Shown: in pieces, positions 1 to 7,400 of the stretch
Position numbering within the stretch: position 1 is the stretch's first letter
How the letters are laid out: each line of letters starts with the position of its first letter
Origin: an uncultured Candidatus Altimarinota bacterium
GTDB lineage: Bacteria > Patescibacteriota > Gracilibacteria > BD1-5 > UBA6164
Direction: 5' to 3'
Assembly: GCA_937931775.1 (NCBI GenBank)
Contig: CALHAQ010000042.1
Span: 1 to 9,042, forward strand
Length of the DNA: 9,042 nucleotides
Position numbers and translations under genes: made by a program
Notes under the pieces: model-generated
Seen by the model: only the letters and a program-made list of their open reading frames with translations
The model's database searches: none
What the model was told of the DNA's origin: nothing

Positions 1-1099
1 GAATTTTTTTAATATCTTCAAGTTTTAGATTCTTCATATGTTTCATTATTTCTGTCATATCTTCTCTTATAAACTCCATATCTTTTACGATACGAATATT
101 ATATTTTTGGAAATTAAACTTTCATAAATACTCTTGAATGAAGTGATTATGTCAACCACCTCATCATACATATAAGTATTTTGGACATATTTTTTCTCAT
201 ATAAGTTCTTGAAGTGTTATCCCTACACTTTCTCACCAAATTTCAAGGAAATCTTGCTTTTCTTCTCTATACATAGAATCTCAGAGATTTTCAATAATTT
301 CAGCCCTTGTATGGCCAGATTTTTTAGATATTCTATTTATCAAATCATTGATACCAATAGATATTTTTGATATTCCCCTTACATCTCACTCTCTTTTCAG
401 AGAAAGGGTTGTTTGCGTAGCTCCAATATTAATAATAAGAATATCTTCTTGGGGGAAGATTTTTGTAATGCAGTATTCAGCTGGAAGTATTCGATAGATA
501 TTTTTTCAAAGTACGTTTCATATTTGTGAGAGCAGTTGATGTTTTGAGCTTGGTATGAAAGCGTTTAAAAGTGATATTTTCATATTTGATCATTGTTTTC
601 CTATGATTTTCTCGTGCTGCATACCGTCTATGTGTATTCTATTCACTCGAGAGAGTATTATCTGTATTTCTTTTTGTGAAAGCCCATAGAGTTTATCGAC
701 TTCTGATCAAAGTTTCTCAAGACAAAGTTTTTCAACAGATTCCATAATATCTTCAAGTTCACTCACGCTTATTTTACTATGAGGATGTTTTCTTTTATAG
801 TTGATACTACGAGACCCAAGAAACATCTCTCAAAAAGGATAATTGATAATAATATCTTGAAAAGGAAAATCTATTTTTGATTCAAGTTTTTCAATCGCTT
901 CAGAAATATTATCACACAGACCTGGGAGATTCAGACATTCGTTATTTGCGAAATAAGAGATATCTTGTCTCTTTTCGCTATAACCAAGTATCTCTACGGA
1001 TTTATTTTTAAAACGAGCTCAACAAACTCTGAGTTTATAACTTCCTATATCAATAATGCAAAGAGTTTTTGCTGAAATATGTTTTTTTGTGAAACTCAA
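1..1099 (-). CDS. ftsA: FtsA-like cell division actin-fold ATPase (C-terminus outside window)
   Basis: FtsA is an actin-fold protein that tethers FtsZ filaments to the membrane and recruits the divisome. 366 residues are visible and the frame is still open at the window edge. The phosphate-1 loop is at residues 15-24 (IIDIGSYKLR). A middle stretch, about 85-200, resembles the FtsA-specific 1C subdomain (HIDGMQ, then a Gly-rich turn and a helix). The phosphate-2 region is around 221-231 (INIGATQTTL), with Asn224 where Asp is usual. The adenosine motif is a run of five glycines at 312-316, three of them encoded by TGA. A TAA at 1103-1105 blocks upstream extension, so the TTG at 1099 is the first usable start; no Shine-Dalgarno is visible. 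It lies 16 bases after the TPR gene and is probably cotranscribed. PilM has the same fold and is the main alternative, but the 1C-like segment favours FtsA. Confidence 0.78.
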
Positions 1100-1115
1100 A
1101 TTTTAAAAGGGGGGA

Positions 1116-1667
1116 TTATGATTGAGTTGGAGACTTACCTATTTTTTTCAGGAGTCTGTTTCATCCTCTAATATCTCCTGTTCCGATAAGGGCCATAGCA
1201 AGATCTTCTGTGATAAGTTCATCTTCAGGAGAGAGATTAAGAGCTCTTTTGAGTATAGTGATTCCTCTTTCGTGCTGGCCAGACATAGTATATGCCCATC
1301 AGAGATTTCTAAGAACCTCAGCATTATTACCAAATAGGCTATTTGATTTTTCTAAATACTTTATAGATTCTACTATTTTATCTTCTCATAGGAGGATGAA
1401 ACCTTTGAGGTAATTTCCTGTTGCAGATTCACTATTGAGAGTAAGTGAAAAATCAAGAGCAGCAAAAGACTTTTTATTATCTCCTATATAGAGGTAAATA
1501 TCAGCAAGTTCTTCGTAAAGTCTATAATCATCAGAATACTTTACAAGAGTTTTTTGTAATAGAGAAATAGCCTCAGGAAACTTTTTATCTAGTTTCAAAG
1601 ATTCTACTTTGATAATAGTATTTCGTATTTCGTCCACGTGTGTAAGATTATAGGAAAATATATACAT
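1116..1667 (-). CDS. Tetratricopeptide-repeat (TPR) protein
   Basis: This 183-residue protein consists of roughly four helical TPR units and very little else. The repeats are visible from the alternating aromatic, Leu, Ala and Gly positions: about residues 29-62 (KFPEAISLLQ to IYLYIG), 63-95, 97-130 (IVESIKYLEK to LGWAYTMSGQ) and 131-165 (RGITILKRALNLSP to AMALIGTGD). TPRs form a scaffold that binds peptides of partner proteins, and no enzymatic domain is present. There is no signal peptide or membrane segment, so it is probably cytoplasmic. In-frame TGA codons are read as Gly at 94, 123 and 168. The stop is TAA. It lies just upstream of the ftsA-like gene on the same strand, so a division-related role is possible but unproven. 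The ATG at 1667 has no Shine-Dalgarno sequence. Confidence 0.85.
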
Positions 1668-1750
1668 ATAAATATATTCATTGTTTTGTCTAAATCAAGG
1701 ATATATAAGCAAATTGTGTGAAAAACTTTTTTATATTTTGAGCTCTAAAA

Positions 1751-1756
1751 TATAAT
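1751..1756 (+). promoter_or_regulatory. Candidate -10 box for the RNase HII-QueH gene
   Basis: A perfect TATAAT lies 31 bases before the GTG start, inside the 120-base divergent gap between the TPR gene and the fusion gene. Transcription would begin near 1763 and give a leader of about 25 bases without a Shine-Dalgarno. No convincing -35 box is seen; the best is a T-rich stretch at about 1727-1732. In DNA this A+T-rich, TATAAT can occur by chance. Confidence 0.45.
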
Positions 1757-1787
1757 TAGATATATTTATTATTCTTCTATCAAAATT

Positions 1788-3023
1788 GTGAATAGGAAAA
1801 CAAAGATAAAGATCTGAATAGATGAGGCTGGAAGAGGTCCATGGTGTGGGCCGGTTGTTGCCTGCGCTCTTGCTTGGAACTCTAATAATAAACCAAACCC
1901 TGAGTTTATTGCTATGATGAATGATTCAAAAAAGCTTAGCTGAAAAAAACGTGAAGAGCTATATGATAAACTTATTCAATTTTCTCAGGATAAATCTATA
2001 TTTTTTTGAGTTTGAGTTGTTGATAATTATGTTATAGATGATATTAATATTCGTCAGGCAAATAAAGAAGCTATGAGACGAGCCATAGTAGAAATTCGTA
2101 GAAAAATACCGAAAGAGTTATCAGAAATATCAGTAGTAATAGATGGGAGAGATAATTATATCTTTGATGAATTAGATGAAGCCCCACTTTATATTGTATG
2201 ATGAGATGGGAAAGTTTCAGAAATAGGAGCTGCGAGTATTATAGCAAAAGTATTTCGTGATAAACTCATGCAACAGTACGCAACACTTTATCCTCATCTT
2301 TGACTTGAAACAAATGCTTGATATGGAACTAAAAAACACAAACAGGCATTAAAAAGAAAAAATGATATTACAGGAATACACAGAACAAGTTATAAACCCA
2401 TAAAAGAAGTTTTAGAAAAAAAAGAAAAGGTACTGGTACATATCTGTTGTGGTCCTGATGCGACGGTTCCACTTATGGATCTGAAAAAAGACTATGAAGT
2501 TATAGCGTTTTGGTATGATCCGAACATACAACCAAAAGCAGAACATGATAAGAGATTTAAAGCCTTTGTAAAAGTATGTGAGATAGAAGGAGTAGAATAC
2601 ATAGAGTGAGAATATGATGTAAAAAACTTTTTTAAACAAATAAAATGACTCGAGCATACCCCAGAGCGAGGAGAAAAATGTACTGTTTGTTACGATATGC
2701 GTCTTGAGAGAACAGCGAGGTTAGCTCGAGAAATGTGAATCAAAAAATGGACGAGCTCTCTTAATAACTCTCCACATAAAGATATGGAGAAAATGTTTGA
2801 TTTATGAGAAAAATGGGATAAGCAAATAGATCAAAATAATAAGAATAAGTCGAATGACCTAGAGTTTCTCAAAATTGCTTTCAGAAAAAATGGAGGTTTT
2901 CAGAGAAGTGTAGATTATACTAATAAGCATAATATTTTTCGTCAGAACTATTGTGGTTGTGTCTACTCAGATACATTTCCAGGCAGAGAAAAAAAATGAA
3001 TAAAAAAATGATTGAGTGGATAA
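1788..3023 (+). CDS. rnhB-queH: RNase HII - QueH (epoxyqueuosine reductase) fusion protein
   Basis: Two complete enzymes lie in one 411-residue frame. Residues 1-205 are RNase HII, which cuts RNA from RNA/DNA hybrids and misinserted ribonucleotides. Its DEAGRG motif (Asp12, Glu13) is present, as are Asp119 in VVIDGRD, Asp158 in AKVFRD, a YGT motif, and the usual HRTSYKP ending. Residues 215-411 are QueH, which reduces epoxyqueuosine to queuosine at tRNA position 34 with an Fe-S cluster. Its cysteines are present: HICCGPD (220, 221), CTVC (298, 301) and YCGC (389, 391). I checked the codons from 2343 to 2466: there is no frame break, stop, or ATG, GTG or TTG near the junction. The linker is about 10 charged residues (KEVLEKKEK). 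At least 14 TGA codons are read as Gly. A TAA at 1746 precludes a longer start, and GTG 1788 places IGIDEAGRG at the expected distance. The two domains may simply be coexpressed; no common pathway is obvious. Confidence 0.93.
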
Positions 3024-3025
3024 TA

Positions 3026-3051
3026 AAAACTCTCCTTGTATGGAGAGTTTT
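3026..3051. terminator. Bidirectional rho-independent terminator between rnhB-queH and hrcA
   Basis: A perfect 10-bp inverted repeat (AAAACTCTCC / GGAGAGTTTT) encloses a 6-base loop, TTGTAT. On both strands the stem ends in a run of T, so it can stop transcription of the fusion gene (TAA at 3021-3023) and of hrcA from the other side. The stem touches the hrcA stop codon (3051-3053), so the hrcA terminator begins as soon as translation ends. Confidence 0.9.
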
Positions 3052-3749
3052 TACATAATTCCTTTTACAGCACTGATATTGAAACTATAGTTCATTTTTA
3101 GTCATCAAATAATACCAATATATCAAATATTCTCATCTATTTCTATTGGTTTGAGAATAATGGTATAATCTTTGAGGTATGGAAGTATATTTTCTTCTCA
3201 AATATATATATTTACTCATTCTCTGTTTGGAAAGCTTGTTATAAACTCTGAAAAATTTGGTTTGTCTTCGAGCATCTTCAGAAGCATAAAAGTATCGTCT
3301 CAGAGTCTTTTATGATTTCTTTCGAGAAATGTAGAAACCCCAGAATACTCAGATATGTGCTTATCTGGGTATACAAAAAATGCAATTTCTTTCGTATTTT
3401 TAGCGAGATTATATACAAGATTATGTACGAAATCTGAAAGCTCCCTTATATTTGCAGATCTAAATGTGGAATTTTTTTCTTCAAGAAAATACTCTGGAGT
3501 TTGCTCCATCATATAATTTACAAATGCCCTAAGTCACTTGGCAGTTGGGAGTCTCCCAGCTGAATTGTATGGTTGATATACAAGCTGCAAGGTTTCAAGA
3601 GTAGCCATATCATTTCTAACCGTTGCGCTACTTACTCAAAGATTATATTTCTTAAGTAAAAGTTTACTTCATAATACTTCACCGGTTTTTATATATTCCT
3701 CGATGATGATTTTGAGTATCTCGATATTACGTGTAGTAAGAGTTGTCAT
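3051..3749 (-). CDS. hrcA: Heat-inducible transcription repressor HrcA, short form
   Basis: HrcA represses chaperone operons (groESL, dnaK) by binding the CIRCE operator. The N-terminal winged helix-turn-helix is clear: TTRNIEIL at 5-12, GEVLGSKLL at 23-31, and the recognition segment VSSATVRNDMATLE at 39-52. This is followed by the family signature SAGRLPTAKGLRAFV at 63-77. The C-terminal end also fits: NIYIGEEN (180-187) and YIGIIGGLKMNY (210-221), with Gly-Gly where most HrcA have Gly-Pro. At 232 residues it is about 100 shorter than classical HrcA (around 340), probably lacking the inserted domain of the GAF-like core. In-frame TGA codons read as Gly, including Gly27 and Gly38 in the DNA-binding domain. 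It lies 31 bases downstream of the glycosyltransferase gene. No CIRCE-like inverted repeat is visible in the window, so no target operon or autoregulation can be shown. Confidence 0.9.
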
Positions 3750-3755
3750 ACATGT

Positions 3756-3761
3756 ATTATA
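3756..3761 (-). promoter_or_regulatory. Candidate -10 box for hrcA (possible leaderless transcript)
   Basis: Reading the minus strand, TATAAT ends only 6 bases before the hrcA ATG (3749). If it is a real -10 box, transcription would start at or next to the A of the ATG and the mRNA would have no leader, which fits the lack of any Shine-Dalgarno. The -35 region is poor (CTAGAT at 17-base spacing). Read-through from the upstream glycosyltransferase gene is the alternative. Confidence 0.35.
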
Positions 3762-3780
3762 CAGGCATTTTTATAGAAAT

Positions 3781-4815
3781 CTAGTTTTTTATAAACACTT
3801 GTTTTTCCATTTCTAGAGCTGTGTTTTTTGCATTATATTTTTCTAATATCTTACTATAATCTGCTTTTTTAGGTTTTTTGATATACCTATCTATGGCATC
3901 TCTAATGTTGTAGATAGAAAGTGGATCCATGTATGAAATAGTTTCTCACATGACATCTTTATTTGCAGGTATTTCATTTGCAAAAATATGACAATTATAG
4001 GCAATTGCCTTTGAAAAATGAAAAGGAAATGATTCATATATGCTGGAGAATATAACCCCAAGAGATTGTCCATAGTATGAAGCTTCATTTTCTACTCAAA
4101 TATCTCAAAGGAAGAGTATTTGATCTGCTATACTGTATTCAATAGCTTTTGCTCTTATATCTAAATCTTTTATAGTAGCCTCACAGAGAATAACTATATA
4201 GAGCATGATTCCTGAATCTTTAAGTTTCATAAGAGTTTTAAGAATTCTTTCAAAATTATTATGTACCTCATTTCCTGAATCATATATGAGATAATCTCAA
4301 CGAAGATTATGCTTTGTTTTTACGTCTACTGTTATTGGGGAGTGAGATGTATTTTGATATACAGGAAAAAATCCATGAATTTTTTCTATTCGATCTTCTA
4401 CTACATTGAGTCGCTCATTGAGTTCGAGAGCAGATCCTCCATCAAGTACTAGAACTTTCTGGCTTTTCCCAATTGCTTTTTTGAGTTTATAGCTGTATAT
4501 TTTTCTATGAAGCCACTGATTTTTTGGAAAAAATACCTCTTTTAGACTCTCTATGAGTACTATATATTCACCTTTATATCCATGAGGAATATGATGATCA
4601 AAAAATATCATGAGAGCAAATTTTTCTTTTTCATATATTTTTCTAGTTTTAAAGTCATTCAGTAGAGACCTCCTTGTAAGAGGGAGATTTTTTTTTGTAT
4701 AAACTATGATTTTATGTTTACTGTTTTCTCTGCAAAATGCTTCAACAAGTTCGCACACAAAATCACCATAATATCATCCTTCATCACAGATTCTTGCATC
4801 GATTCAGATTTTCAT
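3781..4815 (-). CDS. GT4-type (GT-B fold) glycosyltransferase, divergent
   Basis: The 344-residue protein has the two-lobed layout of GT4 glycosyltransferases, which move a sugar from a nucleotide donor to a lipid, polysaccharide or protein. The N-terminus is typical (MKIGIDAR, then DEGGYYGDFV at 11-20). The second lobe begins near 174 (YLIYDSGNEV) and contains ILFLGDIGVENEASYYGQS (233-251), SIYESFPF (258-265), IPANKDVMGETISYMDP (282-298) and helical ends. Two normally conserved features deviate: the EX7E motif has Glu261 but Lys269 for the second Glu, and the usual Lys-Asn of the donor site reads His-Asn (185-186). The donor and acceptor cannot be predicted, and loss of activity is possible. 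Start: ATG at 4815 gives the canonical N-terminus, and an in-frame TAA lies upstream. The stop is TAG. It precedes hrcA on the same strand. TGA reads as Gly at 4, 14, 173, 237, 240 and 290. Confidence 0.82.
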
Positions 4816-4848
4816 ATTTTTTGTTTTTAGATTTTCTTTATTTTACAC

Positions 4849-4854
4849 ATTATA
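4849..4854 (-). promoter_or_regulatory. Candidate -10 box for the glycosyltransferase gene
   Basis: TATAAT on the minus strand, 33 bases before the ATG at 4815, lies in the divergent gap. The -35 region (TATTTC or TTATTT at 17-18 bases) is weak. Expected leader is about 27 bases of A-rich sequence without a Shine-Dalgarno. Confidence 0.4.
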
Positions 4855-4888
4855 GCTCTCAAAGCGAGAAAGAAATAATGAAATATAT

Positions 4889-4919
4889 TTGACATTTATC
4901 GATTTTTAATCAATATAAA
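4889..4919 (+). promoter_or_regulatory. Probable sigma-70-type promoter of the 4942 gene
   Basis: There is a perfect -35 TTGACA at 4889-4894. The -10 is either AATATA at 4912-4917 (17-base spacer) or TATAAA at 4914-4919 (19-base spacer). Transcription would begin near 4924-4926, leaving a leader of under 20 bases before the ATG at 4942. It shares the 126-base gap with the divergent glycosyltransferase promoter. It is the best promoter match in the window. Confidence 0.6.
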
Positions 4920-4941
4920 TATGTATTAATAATTTTCTAAA

Positions 4942-5400
4942 ATGAAATTATCAGATTTTCGTACAGAGTGAATACCATCAGTGTTGAGAAATATATGATT
5001 TGTTTTAAATACTCCTGAGTTTAGAGGATTAGTATGAGATGATTATATAGCTCAAACTTTAAATAAAGTTGAATGATTGAAATGAAATAGTATTGAGTTA
5101 TTTAAAATCGTCAGAGAACTGGAGTCATTGGTTTTCGTTTCAAAAATCCGAAATTACCCAAGTGCTAGTATTATGTTTGAAATGATTCGATTATATGATG
5201 ACAAAAAATGATTTGCTGCCTATGATTTATATAAATCACATACAGGTATATCTGATGTTAATATTGATTGATATACTTTTACTGTTGAGTCTATGATCGA
5301 AAATGATTCTAGAACACCAATAGAACAAGCTATGGAAGATTCAAGGAATTGAGTACGAGTTATTCAATGACCATGGGGAAATAACCCTGAAGTAAATTAG
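4942..5400 (+). CDS. Unrecognised 152-residue protein (UGA-containing single-gene unit)
   Basis: I do not recognise this family. The protein is soluble-looking, with no signal peptide, membrane helix or cysteine. Residues 30-62 and 75-100 look helical, the second with FEMIRLYDD and YDLYKSHTG. The C-terminal third is probably strand-rich (NIDGYTFTVES at 107-117) and ends in VRVIQGPWGNNPEVN. There is no obvious catalytic motif. Eight in-frame TGA codons are read as Gly (positions 10, 19, 32, 45, 48, 90, 110 and 137). The density of TGA, the even codon use and the flanking promoter and terminator argue for a real gene. The ATG at 4942 is the first start after the promoter and has no Shine-Dalgarno; an earlier ATG at 4921 hits TAA after one further codon. 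The stop is TAG. It is transcribed alone, away from the divergent glycosyltransferase gene. Confidence 0.8.
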
Positions 5401-5402
5401 AG

Positions 5403-5424
5403 AAATCCCACTTGGGATTTTTTT
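5403..5424 (+). terminator. Rho-independent terminator after the 4942 gene
   Basis: A 7-bp perfect stem (AAATCCC / GGGATTT) with an ACTT loop is followed directly by a T run. It starts two bases after the TAG stop. It separates the single-gene unit from the HD-domain operon that begins at 5468. Confidence 0.88.
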
Positions 5425-5454
5425 ATTTATCAGTAAAATACTACTTTAATATAC

Positions 5455-5460
5455 AAGGAG
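5455..5460 (+). promoter_or_regulatory. Shine-Dalgarno sequence of the HD-domain gene
   Basis: AAGGAG lies 7 bases before the ATG at 5468. This is the only well-placed Shine-Dalgarno in the window and it settles the start of the operon's first gene. A TAATAT at 5447-5452 just upstream is too close to be a clear -10 box with this leader. Confidence 0.8.
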
Positions 5461-5467
5461 AAAAAAT

Positions 5468-6622
5468 ATGGTAGGAAATACACTTCGTCTTATGCTTACT
5501 CGTGGTTTATCAATTATTCGGTGGAATAATTTTCCAAGAGTCGTAGATACAAAACAAATGGATAATGTTGGAGCTACTCTCCACACAGCTTTGTTTTTAG
5601 CATATCTTGAAAAGCAAGAAGGACATGAAATAGACACTCTCTATTTAATGAAGAAAATTATTTTTACTTCTCTCTCTGATTTAGTACTGTCAGATATCAA
5701 CTCTGGAACAAAATCATATATCAAGAAACTTGATGAAAAGATATTTGATGATCTTTATGCTCAAGCTTATGAATATTTCTTGAGAACAGAAGCACCAAAA
5801 TCGCTGAAAGATGATTTTACGAGTATACTCCATGAAAAAAATAAACAGAAAGAAGATCTTATATTTCTCGCAGCAAAGAAATATATATGACATGTAGAAG
5901 CCTCTACAAATGCAAGAGTATTTCAAGAAATTTATGAAGTCCCACTCAGAGATATCTCTTTAGATCTTAAATCTCTGAGTAGTGAGTTGGTAAGTCTCAA
6001 GGAACTCCTGAGAAATACAGACTACGAAAAGTATTTAGCGCATATATTCAGACTCAGTTTTTCCATGAGATGGAATCAATATCAAAGAAATACTCCTATA
6101 TCTGTGATGAGCCACAAAGTAGTTGTAGCATATCTGAGTTATATTATTGGTATGATCGGAAACGATAATGGAGAAGAAAATGATATTGAGCAGATGCTCA
6201 TGAGAGCAATATATCACGATGTACCTGAAGTTATCACAGGGGATATTATCACTCCGACAAAGAAAGCTGTTCCATGATTTGTAGAACTTTTAGAAAAAGT
6301 AGAAGAAACGATGATGGATGACTATCTCTTTGGATATATAACACCTGAATATAAGAAATATCTTTCTCCATATATTTTGAGGCCCTTTGATGATGAACTA
6401 TGAATGAAAGTAAAGTATGCAGATATCTTCTCAGCTCTGATCGAAGCAAAAATAGAAGATCAATCATGAAATCATTTTTTTCATGAAAAATATCAAACTA
6501 TACTCTCACATATCTCTAGAATTTCTCATCCTGGAGTAGAATTTCTTCTCAAAGAAATACTTTTTCATTTTGATACTATCACGGATGATACCATCGCTCC
6601 AAGTTATGATACATGAAAATAA
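5468..6622 (+). CDS. Tandem HD-domain phosphohydrolase (YfbR-like), N-terminal copy degenerate
   Basis: HD-domain proteins of the YfbR type remove phosphate from deoxynucleoside monophosphates using a metal held by H...HD...D. The 384 residues contain two related halves. The C-terminal half (about 190-375) has the full set: RW (201-202), His216, His250-Asp251, Glu254, Asp259, PTK (263-265) and Asp319 in KYADIFSAL. The N-terminal half (about 5-165) keeps RW (18-19), His39 and Asp76 in the same order, but has Thr67-Ser68 for His-Asp, Asp71 for Glu, and by eye Gly141 for the last Asp, so it probably cannot bind metal. It may stabilise a dimer-like arrangement or bind a regulator. In-frame TGA reads as Gly at 141, 270, 312, 333 and 383. 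The start follows a strong Shine-Dalgarno. It overlaps the next gene by 10 bases, so the two are translated in one operon. Substrate specificity cannot be told from sequence alone. Confidence 0.85.
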
Positions 6623-7050
6623 GTAATAATATACCGCGTAAAGAAAGAAGGGCAATTTCAAAACTGAAACATAGTTGAGTTCATAAAGCTCTTTTTGCTC
6701 TTACTGTGATACTTTTTTCTCCAAGTGCAAAGAAGTTTATTTTCCTTCCTTTCACTGGAGCAAGAAAAGTATTTGGAGTGATATCCTTGTCTGTTTATAA
6801 ATTTTTTGGACTCAAATTTGGATATGTGGATGATTTTATTATTCATAAAAAACTCAGGGGTAAGTGAGTGTGAAAAGATCTTTTTCAAAAGACCCAACAA
6901 GAAGCGAAGAATGAAAAATGTGACTATTTAGTGCTCTTTTCGGGGAAGAATCGAAAGGTCTCACATAGATTTTACAAAAAAGCAGGACTCACTATCATTG
7001 GTTTATGAGTAGGGATACTCGCTTATAAGAAATTTAATAACAAAAAATAA
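6613..7050 (+). CDS. GNAT-family N-acetyltransferase
   Basis: GNAT enzymes transfer an acetyl group from acetyl-CoA to an amine on a small molecule or protein. The 145-residue protein has the central strand GYVDDFIIH (70-78) followed by motif A, LRGKGVGKDL (81-90), which matches R-x-x-G-x-G for pyrophosphate binding. A second strand is YLVLFSG (105-111), and the terminal element SHRFYKKAGLTIIG (117-130) is the classic 'F-Y-x-x-x-G-F' region. The first 50 residues are basic and partly hydrophobic (KALFALTVILF at 25-35), unlike a normal GNAT N-terminus. TGA reads as Gly at 22, 85, 87 and 131 (85 and 87 lie in motif A). ATG 6613 overlaps the HD gene by 10 bases, and the next gene starts 2 bases after the stop. 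There is no Shine-Dalgarno; translational coupling is likely. Substrate unknown. Confidence 0.8.
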
Positions 7051-7052
7051 AT

Positions 7053-7400
7053 ATGACTTATATCCTCTACACTTTACTCTCGTGAATTATTTCATGAATT
7101 TTATCTATTTATTTTCGAAGTATCGAACTAAAAAGAGATACTATCCTCATGCCGAAACAATTTTTTACGCAAATAGGTTTATTTATTGTCTTTGCATATG
7201 TATTTTCTCAATACTTTTCAGATATATTTATAGATTTATGATTTATCAGTCTGTGATGGTTTTTGATTTATATTATATTTTCAAGCGCTTCATACTACGC
7301 AGTTCAGGTATGTTATGAGTATTTTTCAGGAAATACACTTTTTCCAACGGAAGAAGAAACTAGGAGGTATATCGATAAATTAGAAAATGAAAGACGTTAA
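7053..7400 (+). CDS. Small membrane protein with three predicted transmembrane helices
   Basis: The 115-residue protein is unrecognised. Three hydrophobic segments are visible: about 3-21 (ILYTLLSGIISGILSIY), 37-55 (FFTQIGLFIVFAYVFSQYF) and 62-88 (LGFISLGWFLIYIIFSSAS). The last 25 residues are hydrophilic and end in a charged helix (EEETRRYIDKLENERR). It is probably an inner-membrane protein with a cytoplasmic tail. Four TGA codons read as Gly at 11, 15, 63 and 68. It starts 2 bases after the GNAT gene and its last 14 bases overlap the start of mnmA, so it belongs to the same operon. No catalytic motif is seen. I cannot assign a role. Confidence 0.8.

Noticed and set aside
1122..1413. Plus-strand short ORFs opposite the TPR gene
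   Set aside because: They overlap the TPR gene on the other strand, have no family resemblance or promoter, and are explained as mirror reading of a real gene.
1668..1700. TTGATT / TATATT promoter for the TPR gene on the minus strand
   Set aside because: The -10 box would end only 3 bases before the ATG, placing the transcription start inside the gene; likely chance in A+T-rich DNA.
2412..2657. Minus-strand ORF of 81 residues, aromatic-rich
   Set aside because: It is the shadow of the QueH domain, whose motifs and catalytic cysteines are clear on the plus strand.
1788..3023. Pseudogene or selenoprotein interpretation of in-frame TGA codons
   Set aside because: TGA recurs in every gene at Gly positions, without any SECIS-like context, so a genome-wide code change explains it better.
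7082..7318. A short plus-strand ORF with hydrophobic residues
   Set aside because: It lies in another frame inside the 115-residue membrane protein, which has the better start, stop, TGA use and operon spacing.
7362..7367. AGGAGG as the mnmA Shine-Dalgarno
   Set aside because: It is 19 bases from the ATG at 7387, and no in-frame start lies closer because of an in-frame TAG at 7381. It is part of Arg-Arg codons of the membrane protein.
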